A stretch of 64,000 nucleotides of DNA from Scytolyngbya sp. HA4215-MV1 (GCA_019359045.1 JAHHIA010000018.1:23556-87555), one strand, 5' to 3'; positions 1-10,090 are shown, counted from the stretch's first letter. The notes: generated by a model not told the origin, from the letters alone. Translations and numbers: made by a program.

Positions 1-3000
1 TGTTCTATCGTCATCACATTGTTAGGGATTGCTTGTATCCCCATCCTACCTGTTGCCCAATATCCAGAAATTGCGCCTCCCCAGGTCAGTGTGACTTCTA
101 ACTATGTAGGTGCCAGTGCAGAAACGGTTGAATCAACGGTGACCAATATTCTGGAGCGGGAACTGAACGGGATCAAAGGGGTCCGATACATTTCCTCGAC
201 CAGTGCAAATGATGGTACTAGCAGCATTAACCTGACGTTTGATCTAGGCACCGATCAAGATATTGCCGCAGTCGATGTGCAAAATAAGGTGTCTACGGTG
301 CAATCTCGGTTGCCTGGACCTGTAACCCAGACTGGGGTACAAGTTTCTAAGGCAAATAACAATTTTTTGCTCGCGATCGGGGTGTATTCCGATCGTGATG
401 GCAAAACGGATAAGGATATCTATGATGATGTCTATCTCAGTAACTACTCCGATTTGTACATCAGCGATGCCCTGAAACGAATTAAAGGGGTGGGTGGAGT
501 TCAAATATTTGGCGAACGAAAATATGCGATGCGACTCTGGCTTGACCCAGAGCGGCTTGCCAGTCGAGGGCTAACGCCTCAAGATGTGATCACCGCTTTG
601 CAACAGCAAAATTTGCAAGTGGGGGCTGGACAGATTGGGCAACCGCCGGCTGCGTCAGGACAACAGTATCAATATGCAGTGACAGCGCAAGGGCGGCTGA
701 AAGATGCGGAAGCTTTTAACGATCTCGTCATTAAGACCACCGAATCGGGAACTTTGGTTCATCTCCGAGAAGTAGGACGAGCGGAACTGGGGGCAGAGAA
801 TTATAGTTCCGTCTTACGGTTTACCCCGGCAGGTGGGGTCACCCACCAGGGTGTAGGGCTGGGGATTACCCAGCAATTTGGCAGTAATGCACTGGATGTT
901 GCCAAAGCGGTTCGAGAGGAGATGAAGCAAATCTCAGCCAGTTTCCCGCCCGGAATGAGATATGCAGTTGCATTCGACTCTACAACCTTTATTCAAGCGG
1001 GGGCGGAGGAAGTTGTCTACTCGCTACTGTTGGCGATCGCCCTGGTGGTGCTGGTTATTTTCTTGTTTTTGCAGAATTGGCGATCGGCACTGATTGCCTC
1101 GATCGCGATTCCCGTTGCCTTAATTGGGACGTTTGTTTTTGTTAAACTTCTCAATTTTTCGATTAACACACTCACCTTGTTTGGTTTGACGCTGGCAACG
1201 GGTTTGGTGGTAGATGATGCAATCGTCATTGTAGAAGACATCACCCGCCGCATTCAGGATGAAGGGATGCGCCCGATCGACGCTGCGATCTCCTCCATGA
1301 ACTCCTTGTTTAGCGCTGTTGTGGCAACATCCATTGTATTAGTCACGGTGTTTGTTCCCGTGGCGTTTTTCCCAGGTACCACTGGGCAACTCTACAAACA
1401 ATTTGCGCTGACCATCGCCTTTTCAATTACAGTTTCTACCTTTAATGCGCTGACCTTTACGCCTATGTTGTCCGCCCTACTCTTGCGACGCGGACAAGTT
1501 CCTAACAACTGGTTGTTTAATCGCATCAATCAGATCATTGACAACACTCGCCAGGGATATGGTCACAATATTCAGACTGTACTCAAGCGTAAAGGATGGA
1601 TATTGGGGCTGTTTTCGGCAGCCCTTGTGCTAACTTACTGGGTTTACACCATCGTACCGGCGGGTTTTTTACCCGAAGAAGATCAGGGCTACTTTATTAC
1701 GATCGTGCAAGCGCCCGAGGGTGTTTCTCTCAATTACACCGAAAAGGTTTTGGAAGAAGCTGAAACCGTGATGAAGCAACAGCCGGAAATTGCCAGTATT
1801 TTTGCGATCGGCGGTTTTAGCTTTGCTGGATCAACCCCTAACAATGGATTGATCTTTACTTTGTTAAAGCCATGGGATGAGCGGAAAGCGGCAAATCAAT
1901 CGGCAACCAGTGTGATTGGCGGATTTTTCCCGAAACCGTTTGGTTTGTTCCCCAAGTTAATTTCCATTAAGGATGCGATCGTGGTTCCCTTTGCCCCTCC
2001 CGCTATTCAGGGATTGGGAAACTTTGGTGGGTTTGATTTTTATCTGCAAGATCGCACTGGATTTGGGTTCGATACGCTAGGAGAGGTACTGGGTAAATTT
2101 ATGGGACGGGCAACCACCTATCCCTCTGCCCAAAGTCCACAGTTAAGTGGTTTGCGACCAACTTTTAATGCAAATACTCCCCAAATCACGGTTGAGGTAG
2201 ACCGGGTCAAAGCTAACCAGCTACAAGTCACCGTTGAGGATATCTTCAACACACTGCAAACCCTGCTGGGTTCGACTTATGTTAACGATTTCAACCAATT
2301 TAACCGGGCGTACCGGGTCTACGTGCAAGCAGATAGCCAGTTTCGCTCTAACCCAGAAGATATTAAGCGGCTATATGTTCGCTCGCAGTCGGGCAAGATG
2401 ATTCCGCTTGCCAATCTAGTCAGGGTGAGTCAGACGATCGGCCCTTCCATCATTCCTCATTACAATCTATTCCGCGCTGTTAATATCACCGGAAATGCCT
2501 CACCCGGAGTTAGCTCGGGGCAAGCCATCAAAGCCATGGAAACCGTTGCCAAGGAAGTCTTACCGAAAGGATTTGGCTATGAATGGTCTGGACTATCACT
2601 GGAAGAAGTACAAGCAGGGGGATCGGCTATCTTTATCTTCGCCCTCGGTATTATCTTCGTCTTCCTGACGCTCGCGGCCCAATATGAAAGCTATTTTGAT
2701 CCGTTGATCATTATGCTGACGGTTCCTTTGGCGATTTTGGGGGCATTGACCGCAGTACTCTTACGGGGCACTGCCAATGATGTCTATACCCAGATTGGTT
2801 TTGTCATGCTGATTGGCATGGCAAGTAAGAACGGTATTTTGATCGTCGAGTTTGCCAATCAGTCTTACGAACGAGGTTTGGGGATTGTCAAGTCGGTGCT
2901 CGAAGCCTGCCAGGAACGGTTACGACCCATTTTGATGACAGCGATCGCAACCGTGGTTGGGGCGCTGCCACTGTTTTTAGCAAGCGGGGCAGGCGCAGCA

Positions 3001-3261
3001 GCGCGGCAGTCTTTGGGAACTGCGATCGTCGGCGGAATGTGCATCGCCACCATTTTGAGCTTGTTTATTGTTCCAGTGCTTTATGTCATGATTAAGTCCT
3101 TGGAATTGCGTCTAATCCGTAAGCGTAAACCCGGATGGGTAGAGGCTTCTGGCTCTACTGGCAATGGTATGGGACATTATACTGAAGACGTTGTCTCCCC
3201 TCTTTATGGTGAAGATGGAGATGGCAAAAGTCCTGTGCCAAAATCAGAGAAGCACAAGTAG
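1..3261 (+). CDS. RND-family (HAE1) multidrug efflux permease, 5' end outside the window
   Basis: This is the inner-membrane proton/drug antiporter subunit of a tripartite efflux pump (AcrB/MexB type). The frame is open from base 1 with no start; compared with AcrB roughly 30 N-terminal residues, including most of TM1, lie upstream. About 1086 residues are present, the usual family size. The motif PVAQYPEIAPP just after TM1 is a hallmark of the HAE1 group. The TM4 aspartate pair (GLVVDDAIVIVED) and the TM10 lysine (MASKNGILIVEF) of the proton relay are both intact, so the pump should be active. The last ~50 residues form a charged, Gly/Ser-rich cytoplasmic tail. The periplasmic adaptor gene would be expected upstream, outside this window. 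A hairpin terminator follows the stop codon. Substrate cannot be told from sequence. Confidence 0.96.
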   Translation, partial: CSIVITLLGIACIPILPVAQYPEIAPPQVSVTSNYVGASAETVESTVTNILERELNGIKGVRYISSTSANDGTSSINLTFDLGTDQDIAAVDVQNKVSTVQSRLPGPVTQTGVQVSKANNNFLLAIGVYSDRDGKTDKDIYDDVYLSNYSDLYISDALKRIKGVGGVQIFGERKYAMRLWLDPERLASRGLTPQDVITALQQQNLQVGAGQIGQPPAASGQQYQYAVTAQGRLKDAEAFNDLVIKTTESGTLVHLREVGRAELGAENYSSVLRFTPAGGVTHQGVGLGITQQFGSNALDVAKAVREEMKQISASFPPGMRYAVAFDSTTFIQAGAEEVVYSLLLAIALVVLVIFLFLQNWRSALIASIAIPVALIGTFVFVKLLNFSINTLTLFGLTLATGLVVDDAIVIVEDITRRIQDEGMRPIDAAISSMNSLFSAVVATSIVLVTVFVPVAFFPGTTGQLYKQFALTIAFSITVSTFNALTFTPMLSALLLRRGQVPNNWLFNRINQIIDNTRQGYGHNIQTVLKRKGWILGLFSAALVLTYWVYTIVPAGFLPEEDQGYFITIVQAPEGVSLNYTEKVLEEAETVMKQQPEIASIFAIGGFSFAGSTPNNGLIFTLLKPWDERKAANQSATSVIGGFFPKPFGLFPKLISIKDAIVVPFAPPAIQGLGNFGGFDFYLQDRTGFGFDTLGEVLGKFMGRATTYPSAQSPQLSGLRPTFNANTPQITVEVDRVKANQLQVTVEDIFNTLQTLLGSTYVNDFNQFNRAYRVYVQADSQFRSNPEDIKRLYVRSQSGKMIPLANLVRVSQTIGPSIIPHYNLFRAVNITGNASPGVSSGQAIKAMETVAKEVLPKGFGYEWSGLSLEEVQAGGSAIFIFALGIIFVFLTLAAQYESYFDPLIIMLTVPLAILGALTAVLLRGTANDVYTQIGFVMLIGMASKNGILIVEFANQSYERGLGIVKSVLEACQERLRPILMTAIATVVGALPLFLASGAGAAARQSLGTAIVGGMCIATILSLFIVPVLYVMIKSLELRLIRKRKPGWVEASGSTGNGMGHYTEDVVSPLYGEDGDGKSPVPKSEKHK

Positions 3262-3287
3262 GAAAGTCTGTAATCAACCGTAGGTAA

Positions 3288-3326
3288 TAAAAATGACTGC
3301 TTTGTTTACCAAAGTGGTCATTTTTA
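3288..3326. terminator. Bidirectional hairpin terminator between convergent genes
   Basis: Arms TAAAAATGACTGCTTTG and CAAAGTGGTCATTTTTA pair at 15 of 17 positions around the loop TTTAC. A-rich and T-rich flanks give a U-tract on either strand. It lies just past the efflux pump stop and overlaps the stop codon of the minus-strand DUF928 gene, so it can end both transcripts. Confidence 0.75.
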
Positions 3327-4103
3327 TGGGTGTGCTAGCCGATGTTTTTCTTGTTCAATTACTTTAGTCAACCCCACCTGCTCCAGCAGGCTTAACCGAG
3401 CGTCCAAAAGACTGGAATCCTGCGGATTCACAAAATAGGCACTTGAAACAGCTGCCAGCGTGTCATACCAAATGCCTGCTGCACCGTAAATCTCAGCCTT
3501 TTGCAACAAATTTTCAATCGGGGAGCCTGTTTTTGAGACCGCTGCCAATTGTTGAGTAACCTCTGGAGGGGGAGCGATGCGTTCAATATAGCCCTGGGCA
3601 AAAGGTCGGGCAGATTCCCGATTAAACCCTGGACAAACCATAGAGATCGACCAACGATAGTTTCGTCCGACCAGCAATTCAGGAGCGTCTTTAGGCAGTG
3701 TAAACTGCGTGATTCCAGCCTGGACAGTTAACCGCGTGTCTAATAAGGGGGCAGGCGCGTGTATTTCTGTGAGAACCAACTCCACTTCGCTGGCGATCGG
3801 CATATACCAGAACAGCGTCGGATGTCCCGATAGGGTTAATCCAGCGTATCCATCCGGCACCAGTGGCATCATGGCAACCTCGATGGGACCCTGGCAACCG
3901 CGAGCCCCGGCTCCAGCGGTACGACGAGGTCCGCGTCGTTTGGGTGGGGTATAGCCAGCCAGGGCAGGCGTTCCCAGTTGTAACCCGACGGAAAAGGGTT
4001 GCCCGGCAGCGCCCGGAGCAGCATTATGCCAACTGAGCGATTGAACCACCAGGATGGAAGCCAGAGGAACTGTGAAGATTTTGAGGAAACGCAGGGCGAA
4101 CAT
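3324..4103 (-). CDS. DUF928 family protein, secreted or membrane-anchored
   Basis: A 259-residue protein of the cyanobacterial DUF928 family, function unknown. A hydrophobic N-terminus (about residues 4-22) looks like a signal peptide or anchor and is followed by a proline/arginine-rich stretch (PPKRRGPRRT) typical of the family. The rest is the beta-rich DUF928 core, with family signatures around LTLSGHPTLFWYMP and the late helical part AGIWYDTLAAVS. I chose the ATG at 4103 over a GTG at 4115 because AAAGG is then well spaced. The next gene upstream on the same strand is a CHASE2 adenylate cyclase. DUF928 genes often sit beside CHASE2 or CHAT genes in cyanobacteria, which hints at an envelope-sensing role (inference). 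Confidence 0.85.
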   Translation of the reverse strand: MFALRFLKIFTVPLASILVVQSLSWHNAAPGAAGQPFSVGLQLGTPALAGYTPPKRRGPRRTAGAGARGCQGPIEVAMMPLVPDGYAGLTLSGHPTLFWYMPIASEVELVLTEIHAPAPLLDTRLTVQAGITQFTLPKDAPELLVGRNYRWSISMVCPGFNRESARPFAQGYIERIAPPPEVTQQLAAVSKTGSPIENLLQKAEIYGAAGIWYDTLAAVSSAYFVNPQDSSLLDARLSLLEQVGLTKVIEQEKHRLAHP

Positions 4104-4278
4104 CACAGTTAACACCTTTCAAACAACGTCTAACAGAGCACACAGTCTTTTCAAAGAATTTTTTACAAGAAAAATTCAGTATATCTGATGAGATAGACCA
4201 GGTTGGGAAAGTATATTACGAAGCTTAATCAATCTTCGTGGTATTTTCGCAGACTAGAGTTGTCGAACCGGACGATCG

Positions 4279-6186
4279 TCATTCCAGCAAAACTTGATAA
4301 ACCCGAGTCGATTGCGCCCGCCCTTTGAGTTGCACGGTATTGATAAATTGCGTCTGAAATTGTTCTTTCGTATACTGATGAGCTTCCTCGTTGATTAAGA
4401 TGCGACAAATGCCACCATCTAGGGATTTGTCATAACTTTCTAAACGAGATGCCACATTCACGTTATCGCCGATCGTCGTATATTCCAGACGCTGTTGTCC
4501 TCCCAAACTGCCTGTAACCACTGTACCTGTGGAAATCCCCACCCGCATGGAAGGAGCCGGGAGTCCCTGTTCCTTCCAGCGTAGATTGAGCGCCTTCAAA
4601 GTGGTCGCCATTTGCACAGCACAACGAACTGCTTTTTGGGCATCTTCTGCAATTTCTTCGGGTGTGGTGCGTGGGATGGGTACGCCAAACACTGCCATGA
4701 TGGCATCACCGATAAATTTATCGACTACACCGCCTTGCTCTAGTACGATTTGAGACATAGCACTCATGTATTCATTGAGCCATAGCATCAAATCTTCAGG
4801 TTCCAATTGTTCGGAGATCGTGCTGAAGTTTTTGAGGTCGGTAAACAGCACGGTTGCCGTGACCCGTTGTCCCAGTAACCGTCCCTCTTGCAGAAATTGG
4901 TCCCGATTTTTCCAGATGGTTTCAGCAATTTCTGGCGTGACATGCCGACCAAAGAGCTGCATTACCAGTTGTCGTTCTTCGTGTTCTTGGTTGGCAAGGT
5001 AGCCTGTAACGACGATCGCTGACCCGGCTAGGGTTAGCAGGGCAGGTACCAGCGGAATCCACCAACCCACCCAAAAGATTAGCAAGTAACTGGTGACTAG
5101 CGTTGCACCTGCCAGCGTCAACGTAAACACAGTCCAACGAGGAGATCGTACCGTGGCACTGATTGTAGTGCCGACGATCGACCAGACCCAGATCCAGACC
5201 CATTCTATCGGCTTATTCCAGACCCGAATCAAGGGTCTTTGATTAAGTGCAGCACTGATAATTTGACTCGTGAGGTTTGCCTGCACCTCGACACCACTGG
5301 TGTTTTCTGGAGAAATAAAAGAAGCTTGACTGCTATAGGGAGTGTCAAAGAAATCATTTTTGCTAGTAGCCGTGGCACCAATCAAGACAATGCGATCGCG
5401 TGCCCAATTCGCTTCTAATTTGTCTTGGAAAATATCTCTGGCTGAAACAATGCGAAACGTGCGGGCGGGACCGCGATAGTTCAGCAGGATTTGGTAACCC
5501 CCATCATCCGCATTTACATACGCACCATCATTGGAATTAAACAGGGGAAAGATAGAAGAACCTAACTTGAGGTCTTCGGAATTTGGAGCAGTTTCTGGCT
5601 CAACATTTTTAGCTTTTAGATACAGAAGGGCAATCTTCAACCCAAAACTTTCGAGCGGTTCTTCTGTTTCACTGGTCAGATAAAGATAGCTGCGTCGAAC
5701 TTTGCCATCCGCATCCCGGGGGACATCATTTGCCCCAATTTGCCCCCTTTTTTGCAAAACTGGAGCCGGAGGAATTGCTGAACTGATCGCATCTCCCGTA
5801 TGTTTTGTAATGCCAATCAAATTTGGGGTGGTTGAAAACACCTCGGTTAGCTTTTCAGTGCCTCTTCCTTCAGTGAGGTTGCGATAAAGATCTAACCCGA
5901 TCGCCCGAGGCTGCTGTTGTCTAATTTTTTTGAGCAGAGTTGCTAATTGTTCATCTGAGAGAATGGTACCGTAGGTTTGAATATCGGTCTCATCAATGCC
6001 AACAATCACGATACGATCGTCTGGCTTTTCCGCGGGACGCAGCTGAAATGCCATATCCAGGGCCGTCCATTCCCACAACTGCAAGATACCCGTCAGACGC
6101 AACATAATAACGGCCATGGTTACCGTTGGAGCGATAAATAATAAACCGCGCCATTCCCAAAGTTGTTGTCTAACTTTTGCCCACAT
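4279..6186 (-). CDS. CHASE2-domain adenylate cyclase, class III
   Basis: A 635-residue membrane receptor that makes cAMP from ATP. An N-terminal TM (about 12-30) is followed by an extracytoplasmic CHASE2 sensor (about 35-320, with VIVGIDETDIQTYG and VLIGATATSKNDFFDTP), then three TMs (about 325-400), then a class III cyclase domain (about 430-635). The metal-binding aspartates are present in LFTDLKNFS and FIGDAIMAVFG. The lysine in VDKFIGD and the aspartate in TTIGDNVNVASRLE fit adenine rather than guanine specificity, and the transition-state Arg of ASRLE is present. It starts at an ATG and lies about 175 bp upstream of the DUF928 gene on the same strand. The ligand sensed by CHASE2 is unknown. 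Confidence 0.93.
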   Translation of the reverse strand: MWAKVRQQLWEWRGLLFIAPTVTMAVIMLRLTGILQLWEWTALDMAFQLRPAEKPDDRIVIVGIDETDIQTYGTILSDEQLATLLKKIRQQQPRAIGLDLYRNLTEGRGTEKLTEVFSTTPNLIGITKHTGDAISSAIPPAPVLQKRGQIGANDVPRDADGKVRRSYLYLTSETEEPLESFGLKIALLYLKAKNVEPETAPNSEDLKLGSSIFPLFNSNDGAYVNADDGGYQILLNYRGPARTFRIVSARDIFQDKLEANWARDRIVLIGATATSKNDFFDTPYSSQASFISPENTSGVEVQANLTSQIISAALNQRPLIRVWNKPIEWVWIWVWSIVGTTISATVRSPRWTVFTLTLAGATLVTSYLLIFWVGWWIPLVPALLTLAGSAIVVTGYLANQEHEERQLVMQLFGRHVTPEIAETIWKNRDQFLQEGRLLGQRVTATVLFTDLKNFSTISEQLEPEDLMLWLNEYMSAMSQIVLEQGGVVDKFIGDAIMAVFGVPIPRTTPEEIAEDAQKAVRCAVQMATTLKALNLRWKEQGLPAPSMRVGISTGTVVTGSLGGQQRLEYTTIGDNVNVASRLESYDKSLDGGICRILINEEAHQYTKEQFQTQFINTVQLKGRAQSTRVYQVLLE

Positions 6187-6495
6187 GAGTCAGGGTAAGC
6201 TCTAGAGATTAAGCTCTAAATGATAGCTTCCCTTGAGAAATTAATCTATTGGCGATTCCAGCCGTTTTCCCTTGGACGAGTCACACTCATCACTCATCGA
6301 CCCATCTCCCCATCCACACTATTCACTACAACTGTGGTTGATTCGCCTGAAACTGACGGTCGGACTTTGACGGGTTGCATCTTTACTTAACGATCGACAA
6401 AGCTTTCAACGTATCTGCCTATTTAGCACAGTAAAATAATCTCCCGGTGAACCCGCTCCTCCCTTCCTACCTTCTACCCTCTAGTTTCCACCCTC
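6187..6495. other. Divergent intergenic region
   Basis: This region separates the minus-strand cyclase from the plus-strand aminotransferase and so should carry promoters for both. It contains C/T-rich stretches just before the aminotransferase start. I see no convincing ORF, hairpin or riboswitch. Confidence 0.5.
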
Positions 6496-7818
6496 ATGCA
6501 AGACACCAACCCTTCAAAATTGAATCTTGAGCCGTATTGGATGCCTTTTACCGCTAATCGGCACTTTAAGGCAAATCCTCGTTTATTTGTTGCGGCACAA
6601 GGAATGCACTACACCACTGCGGATGGGCGTCGTGTGTTGGATGGAACCGGAGGGCTATGGTGCGTCAATGCGGGGCATAGCCGCCCCGAAATCGCCCAGG
6701 CAATCCATGACCAGGTAATGACGTTGGACTATGCCCCCGCCTTTCAGATGGGGCATCCCGGTGCGTTTGAACTCGCCGACCGTCTGAAAAACATGATGCC
6801 GGGTGACCTCGACTACATCTTTTATGGCAACTCTGGCTCAGAGGCAGTGGAAACCGCGTTGAAGATCGCGATCGCTTACCACCGGATGCGCGGCGAAGCC
6901 AGCCGTACTCGTCTGATTGGACGTGAACGGGGCTACCATGGGGTTTGCTTTGGCGGCACCTCTGTCGGCGGCATTGCCCCGGTGCGTAAATTTTTTGGTA
7001 GCTTGCTCCCTGGCGTTGATCACCTACCCCATACCCATAATTTGGAGCAGAATGCCTTCAGCCGCGGACAGCCCGAATGGGGTGCTCACCTAGCAGACGA
7101 ACTAGAACGTCTGGTTGCTCTGCATGATGCTTCCACTATTGCTGCCGTTATTGTTGAACCGATCGCGGGTTCCACGGGTGTACTCATTCCGCCCAAAGGC
7201 TATCTGGAGCGGCTTCGGGCAATTTGTGACAAGCATGGCATCTTGCTCATTTTTGATGAAGTGATTACTGGCTTCGGACGATTGGGTTCTAGCTTCGCAG
7301 TGAATTATTTTGGCATCCAGCCCGATCTGGTCACAGTTGCCAAAGGTATCACCAATGGAACAGTTCCCATGGGCGCAGTCTTTGCCCGCAAAGGTATTTA
7401 TGATGCCTTTATGCAGGGACCAGAAGCAGCTGTCGAATTATTCCATGGATACACCTACTCCGGACACCCCGTCGCTTGTGCCGCAGCCCTTGCCACCCTC
7501 GATATTTACCAAAAAGAAGGTATTTTCGATCGTGCTCACTCCCTATCTACCTATTGGGAAGATGCGATCCATTCACTCAAGGGTTTACCCCATGTCATCG
7601 ACCTACGAAATCTGGGCTTAGTGGGAGCCATCGAGTTTGAACCCATCCCCGGTAAGCCTGGCAGTCGTGCCTTCGACTGTTTTCTGCGCTGTTATGAACA
7701 GGGTCTCCTCATTCGCCAGACTGGTGACATCATCGCCCTCTCCCCCCCCCTAATCATCGAAAAATCTCACATCGATCAGCTTTTCGAGACCCTCAGTTCG
7801 GTGATTCAAACGCTTTGA
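6496..7818 (+). CDS. Omega-amino acid (beta-alanine)--pyruvate aminotransferase, class III
   Basis: A 440-residue PLP enzyme that moves an amino group from beta-alanine or another omega-amino acid to pyruvate. The whole length matches the Pseudomonas omega-transaminase pattern: WMPFTANRHF near the N-terminus, the cofactor loop YGNSGSEAVETALK, GYHGVCFGGTSVGG, the substrate loop DHLPHTHNL, the PLP-ring aspartate in LIFDEVITGFGR, and the Schiff-base lysine in VAKGITNGTVPMGAV. The start is the ATG after a pyrimidine-rich leader with no clear ribosome-binding site. The stop is 4 bp before the DUF554 gene, so the two are probably co-transcribed. Exact amine donor is uncertain; other class III subgroups (diamines, GABA) cannot be fully excluded. 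Confidence 0.88.
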   Translation: MQDTNPSKLNLEPYWMPFTANRHFKANPRLFVAAQGMHYTTADGRRVLDGTGGLWCVNAGHSRPEIAQAIHDQVMTLDYAPAFQMGHPGAFELADRLKNMMPGDLDYIFYGNSGSEAVETALKIAIAYHRMRGEASRTRLIGRERGYHGVCFGGTSVGGIAPVRKFFGSLLPGVDHLPHTHNLEQNAFSRGQPEWGAHLADELERLVALHDASTIAAVIVEPIAGSTGVLIPPKGYLERLRAICDKHGILLIFDEVITGFGRLGSSFAVNYFGIQPDLVTVAKGITNGTVPMGAVFARKGIYDAFMQGPEAAVELFHGYTYSGHPVACAAALATLDIYQKEGIFDRAHSLSTYWEDAIHSLKGLPHVIDLRNLGLVGAIEFEPIPGKPGSRAFDCFLRCYEQGLLIRQTGDIIALSPPLIIEKSHIDQLFETLSSVIQTL

Positions 7819-7822
7819 AGCT

Positions 7823-8614
7823 ATGCCACTCACTTTTTGGGCAAAAACCAGCGGCACTTGGATCAACGCCGCCACCGTCTTCATGGGCACCTATTTGGGG
7901 CTACTCCTGCAAGGACGCTTGCCCCTCCCCATGATCACCATCCTGACCCAAGGGGTGGGGCTAATCACGCTCGCCATCGGCTTCAGCATGGCAACGAGTC
8001 TGGGCAAAGTCAAAATTGGATCGATGGACGGGATCATCCTTGCTCTGTTCGCGATCGTTCTCGGCGGCATCCTGGGCGAATGGCTGAAAATCGAAAATCG
8101 CCTTACCCAACTCGGCAACTGGCTTAAAGCGCGTCTTCATGGCAGAGGTCGCTTTACCGAGGGCTTCGTCGCTGCCAGCCTACTCTTTTGCGTGGGACCG
8201 CTCACCCTGCTTGGCAGTTTCAACAACGGACTCACGGGCAATAACACTTTACTCAGCCTCAAAGCCACCATGGATGGTATTGCCGCGATCGCCCTCACTA
8301 GCAGCTTTGGCATAGGTGTCGGCTTCTCCGTGATTGTCATCCTTCTGTACCAGGGTGGGCTCTCTCTCCTTGCCGCCGAACTGGCACAAACCCTCCCTCA
8401 CCCCAGCACCAGTCCCTCGGTCCTGCTGCTCACGGGGGTGGGTGGCTTAATGATCCTCGGTATCGGACTCAATTTGCTGGAAATTGCCCAAATTCGCGTC
8501 GCTTCCTTTTTACCAGCCTTGTTCCTGGCACCTGTCGCTTATGAGATCGTCGTAAAAGGGATAGTTTATTTTTCTATCCTGTGCCAGAGGACGACTCCCT
8601 CAATCTGCCTCTAA
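7823..8614 (+). CDS. DUF554 family integral membrane protein
   Basis: A 263-residue protein of the YdfK/YqgA-like DUF554 family. It is strongly hydrophobic with about seven predicted membrane segments and the family's glycine-rich repeats (GTYLGLLLQGRLP near the N-terminus, VLGGILGEWLKIENRL, and FVAASLLFCVGPLTLLGSFNNGL in the middle). The molecular function is unknown; family members are thought to be transporters or channels. It starts 4 bp after the aminotransferase stop, suggesting translational coupling, so a role in handling a related small metabolite is possible (inference). Confidence 0.85.
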   Translation: MPLTFWAKTSGTWINAATVFMGTYLGLLLQGRLPLPMITILTQGVGLITLAIGFSMATSLGKVKIGSMDGIILALFAIVLGGILGEWLKIENRLTQLGNWLKARLHGRGRFTEGFVAASLLFCVGPLTLLGSFNNGLTGNNTLLSLKATMDGIAAIALTSSFGIGVGFSVIVILLYQGGLSLLAAELAQTLPHPSTSPSVLLLTGVGGLMILGIGLNLLEIAQIRVASFLPALFLAPVAYEIVVKGIVYFSILCQRTTPSICL

Positions 8615-8688
8615 GCTGCAACGAGCAAGTCTGCAACACATAGGACTCACATTGGGGATACACGAGCAGATAAGGTTCTAGACATATC

Positions 8689-8731
8689 GGTATTTTTGAA
8701 CGCTTTGCCTCGCAAAGCGTTCAAAAATACC
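8689..8731. repeat. Perfect 20-bp inverted repeat, hairpin
   Basis: Arm GGTATTTTTGAACGCTTTGC, loop CTC, then the exact reverse complement of the arm. It sits between the DUF554 stop and the SIMPL gene start. There is no run of T after it, so it is not a textbook terminator, although it could still end or stabilise transcripts or be a REP/MITE-like element. Confidence 0.9.
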
Positions 8732-8782
8732 AACAGTACCTTTGAAACACAACCAAACTATTTCTAGAGGAGATTTTTCAAC

Positions 8783-9637
8783 ATGGGAAAATCCTTAATT
8801 CTTCCCTTGTTTGCGACGATCGCCCTGAGCAACGGTCTAGGAGGAGCGATCACCCAGCCGGGTTTCGCCCAGAGCCAACCTGCTCCTCCTTCCACCCCAC
8901 CCTCCAGGGAAGAGCCACTCCAACTGGGGCAACCCAATACTGGGCTGTCTCCCCAACTCATCACCCCACAACGAGCCGTGACCATCATTGGACAGGGACA
9001 AGTAACCGCTCCCGCAGACATCGCCCAGCTTGAGTTTACCTTGGGCAGCCAAACCGACTTCAGTGATAAAACTTCTGCGAACTCGCCACTCTCCATCGAA
9101 GACAAGCGTCAAGCGATCGAAACCGCGATGCAGCCGATCGTCAATGCCCTGCTGGAACTGCAGATCACCAAAAGCGACCTGACCCTACAAACCAATGCGC
9201 TGGAAAGTCCCAAATTACGTGTACAAATCAACAAACCTACCCAGGAGCGCTTACAACAAATTGTTTCAGTTGTCGATCGAGCTGCCAAAGCCAATCGCCA
9301 ATTTTTTGTCCAAAGTATTGGAGCCGCTTACAGCATCAACAATTGTCAACCGCTGGAACGAGTTGCCCGTCGTCTCGCCATCAACGATGCTCAAACCCAG
9401 ATCAAAATCCTGGCGATTGATCTGAATGTGTCACTGGGCGAACTCCTGTTTGCAACAGCCTTTCCACTCTCTGGTTCACCCGCAGCCTTTTCTAACTGTG
9501 GTAGTAAAGTCAGTACTCCCGCTCCTAATTTGATTGTGCCAGATGAAAACACCTTTCCTCCTTACAGCCCCTCCGACCCGATCGAGGTCAAAGTCAGAAG
9601 TCAGATGAGTCTCACCTACACAATCCAGTCCAGATGA
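8783..9637 (+). CDS. SIMPL (DUF541) domain protein, secreted
   Basis: A 284-residue protein with an N-terminal signal peptide (about residues 1-28, ending in GFAQS), a proline-rich linker (residues about 30-50), and a SIMPL domain (about 68-284). Features seen are the opening strand RAVTIIGQGQVTAPADIAQLEF and, near the end, VKVRSQMSLTYTIQ, the closing beta strand of the family. SIMPL proteins are periplasmic or outer-envelope proteins whose biochemical role is poorly defined; some protect against oxidative stress. AGAGGAG 8 bp upstream supports the ATG. It appears monocistronic, preceded by the perfect hairpin at 8689-8731. Confidence 0.85.
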   Translation: MGKSLILPLFATIALSNGLGGAITQPGFAQSQPAPPSTPPSREEPLQLGQPNTGLSPQLITPQRAVTIIGQGQVTAPADIAQLEFTLGSQTDFSDKTSANSPLSIEDKRQAIETAMQPIVNALLELQITKSDLTLQTNALESPKLRVQINKPTQERLQQIVSVVDRAAKANRQFFVQSIGAAYSINNCQPLERVARRLAINDAQTQIKILAIDLNVSLGELLFATAFPLSGSPAAFSNCGSKVSTPAPNLIVPDENTFPPYSPSDPIEVKVRSQMSLTYTIQSR

Positions 9638-10090
9638 ACTTTTTCGCCTGTATTCGCAATCCTTAGTCTTCTCATTCACTCATCTCTATTGTCAGGCTTC
9701 AAATCTAGCGTCCAACGAACAATCCAATCACTAGCGTCCAGTTCCTATCGCCTCTTGCAATTGGACAAAACCATGGCTGAAAACTGCAAGAAACTCCACA
9801 TAAAACCTAAACGACAACCCTTTTTCTCATGCCTTACATTGTGTTCAGAAGGTTCATTATTCCTAATCACAAGCCCATTCATAACTCGTCCTATGGAATT
9901 CTCATTTGCTCCCGTTCCTGATGCATCCACTCCTTTTTTGCAGCAATTCTTTTTCAGCAGCCAGCCACCTGCTGTTGCCAATCAAACTTCAACCAAAGCT
10001 AACAATCTGGTAGAGCAGCGTCATGGCATCAACTATCGCCTGGGAGCAATTCACTGCCACGCATCATCGAATTCCTCTGAGTTAGAAACC
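9638..10090. other. Intergenic region with only a doubtful short frame
   Basis: A TTG-started frame (9689-10108, 139 codons; internal ATGs at 9773 and 9892) runs through here and overlaps the tail of the opposite-strand response regulator. It has no ribosome-binding site, no recognisable motif and a composition like non-coding sequence, so I do not call it a gene. No hairpin terminator stands out. Confidence 0.4.
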
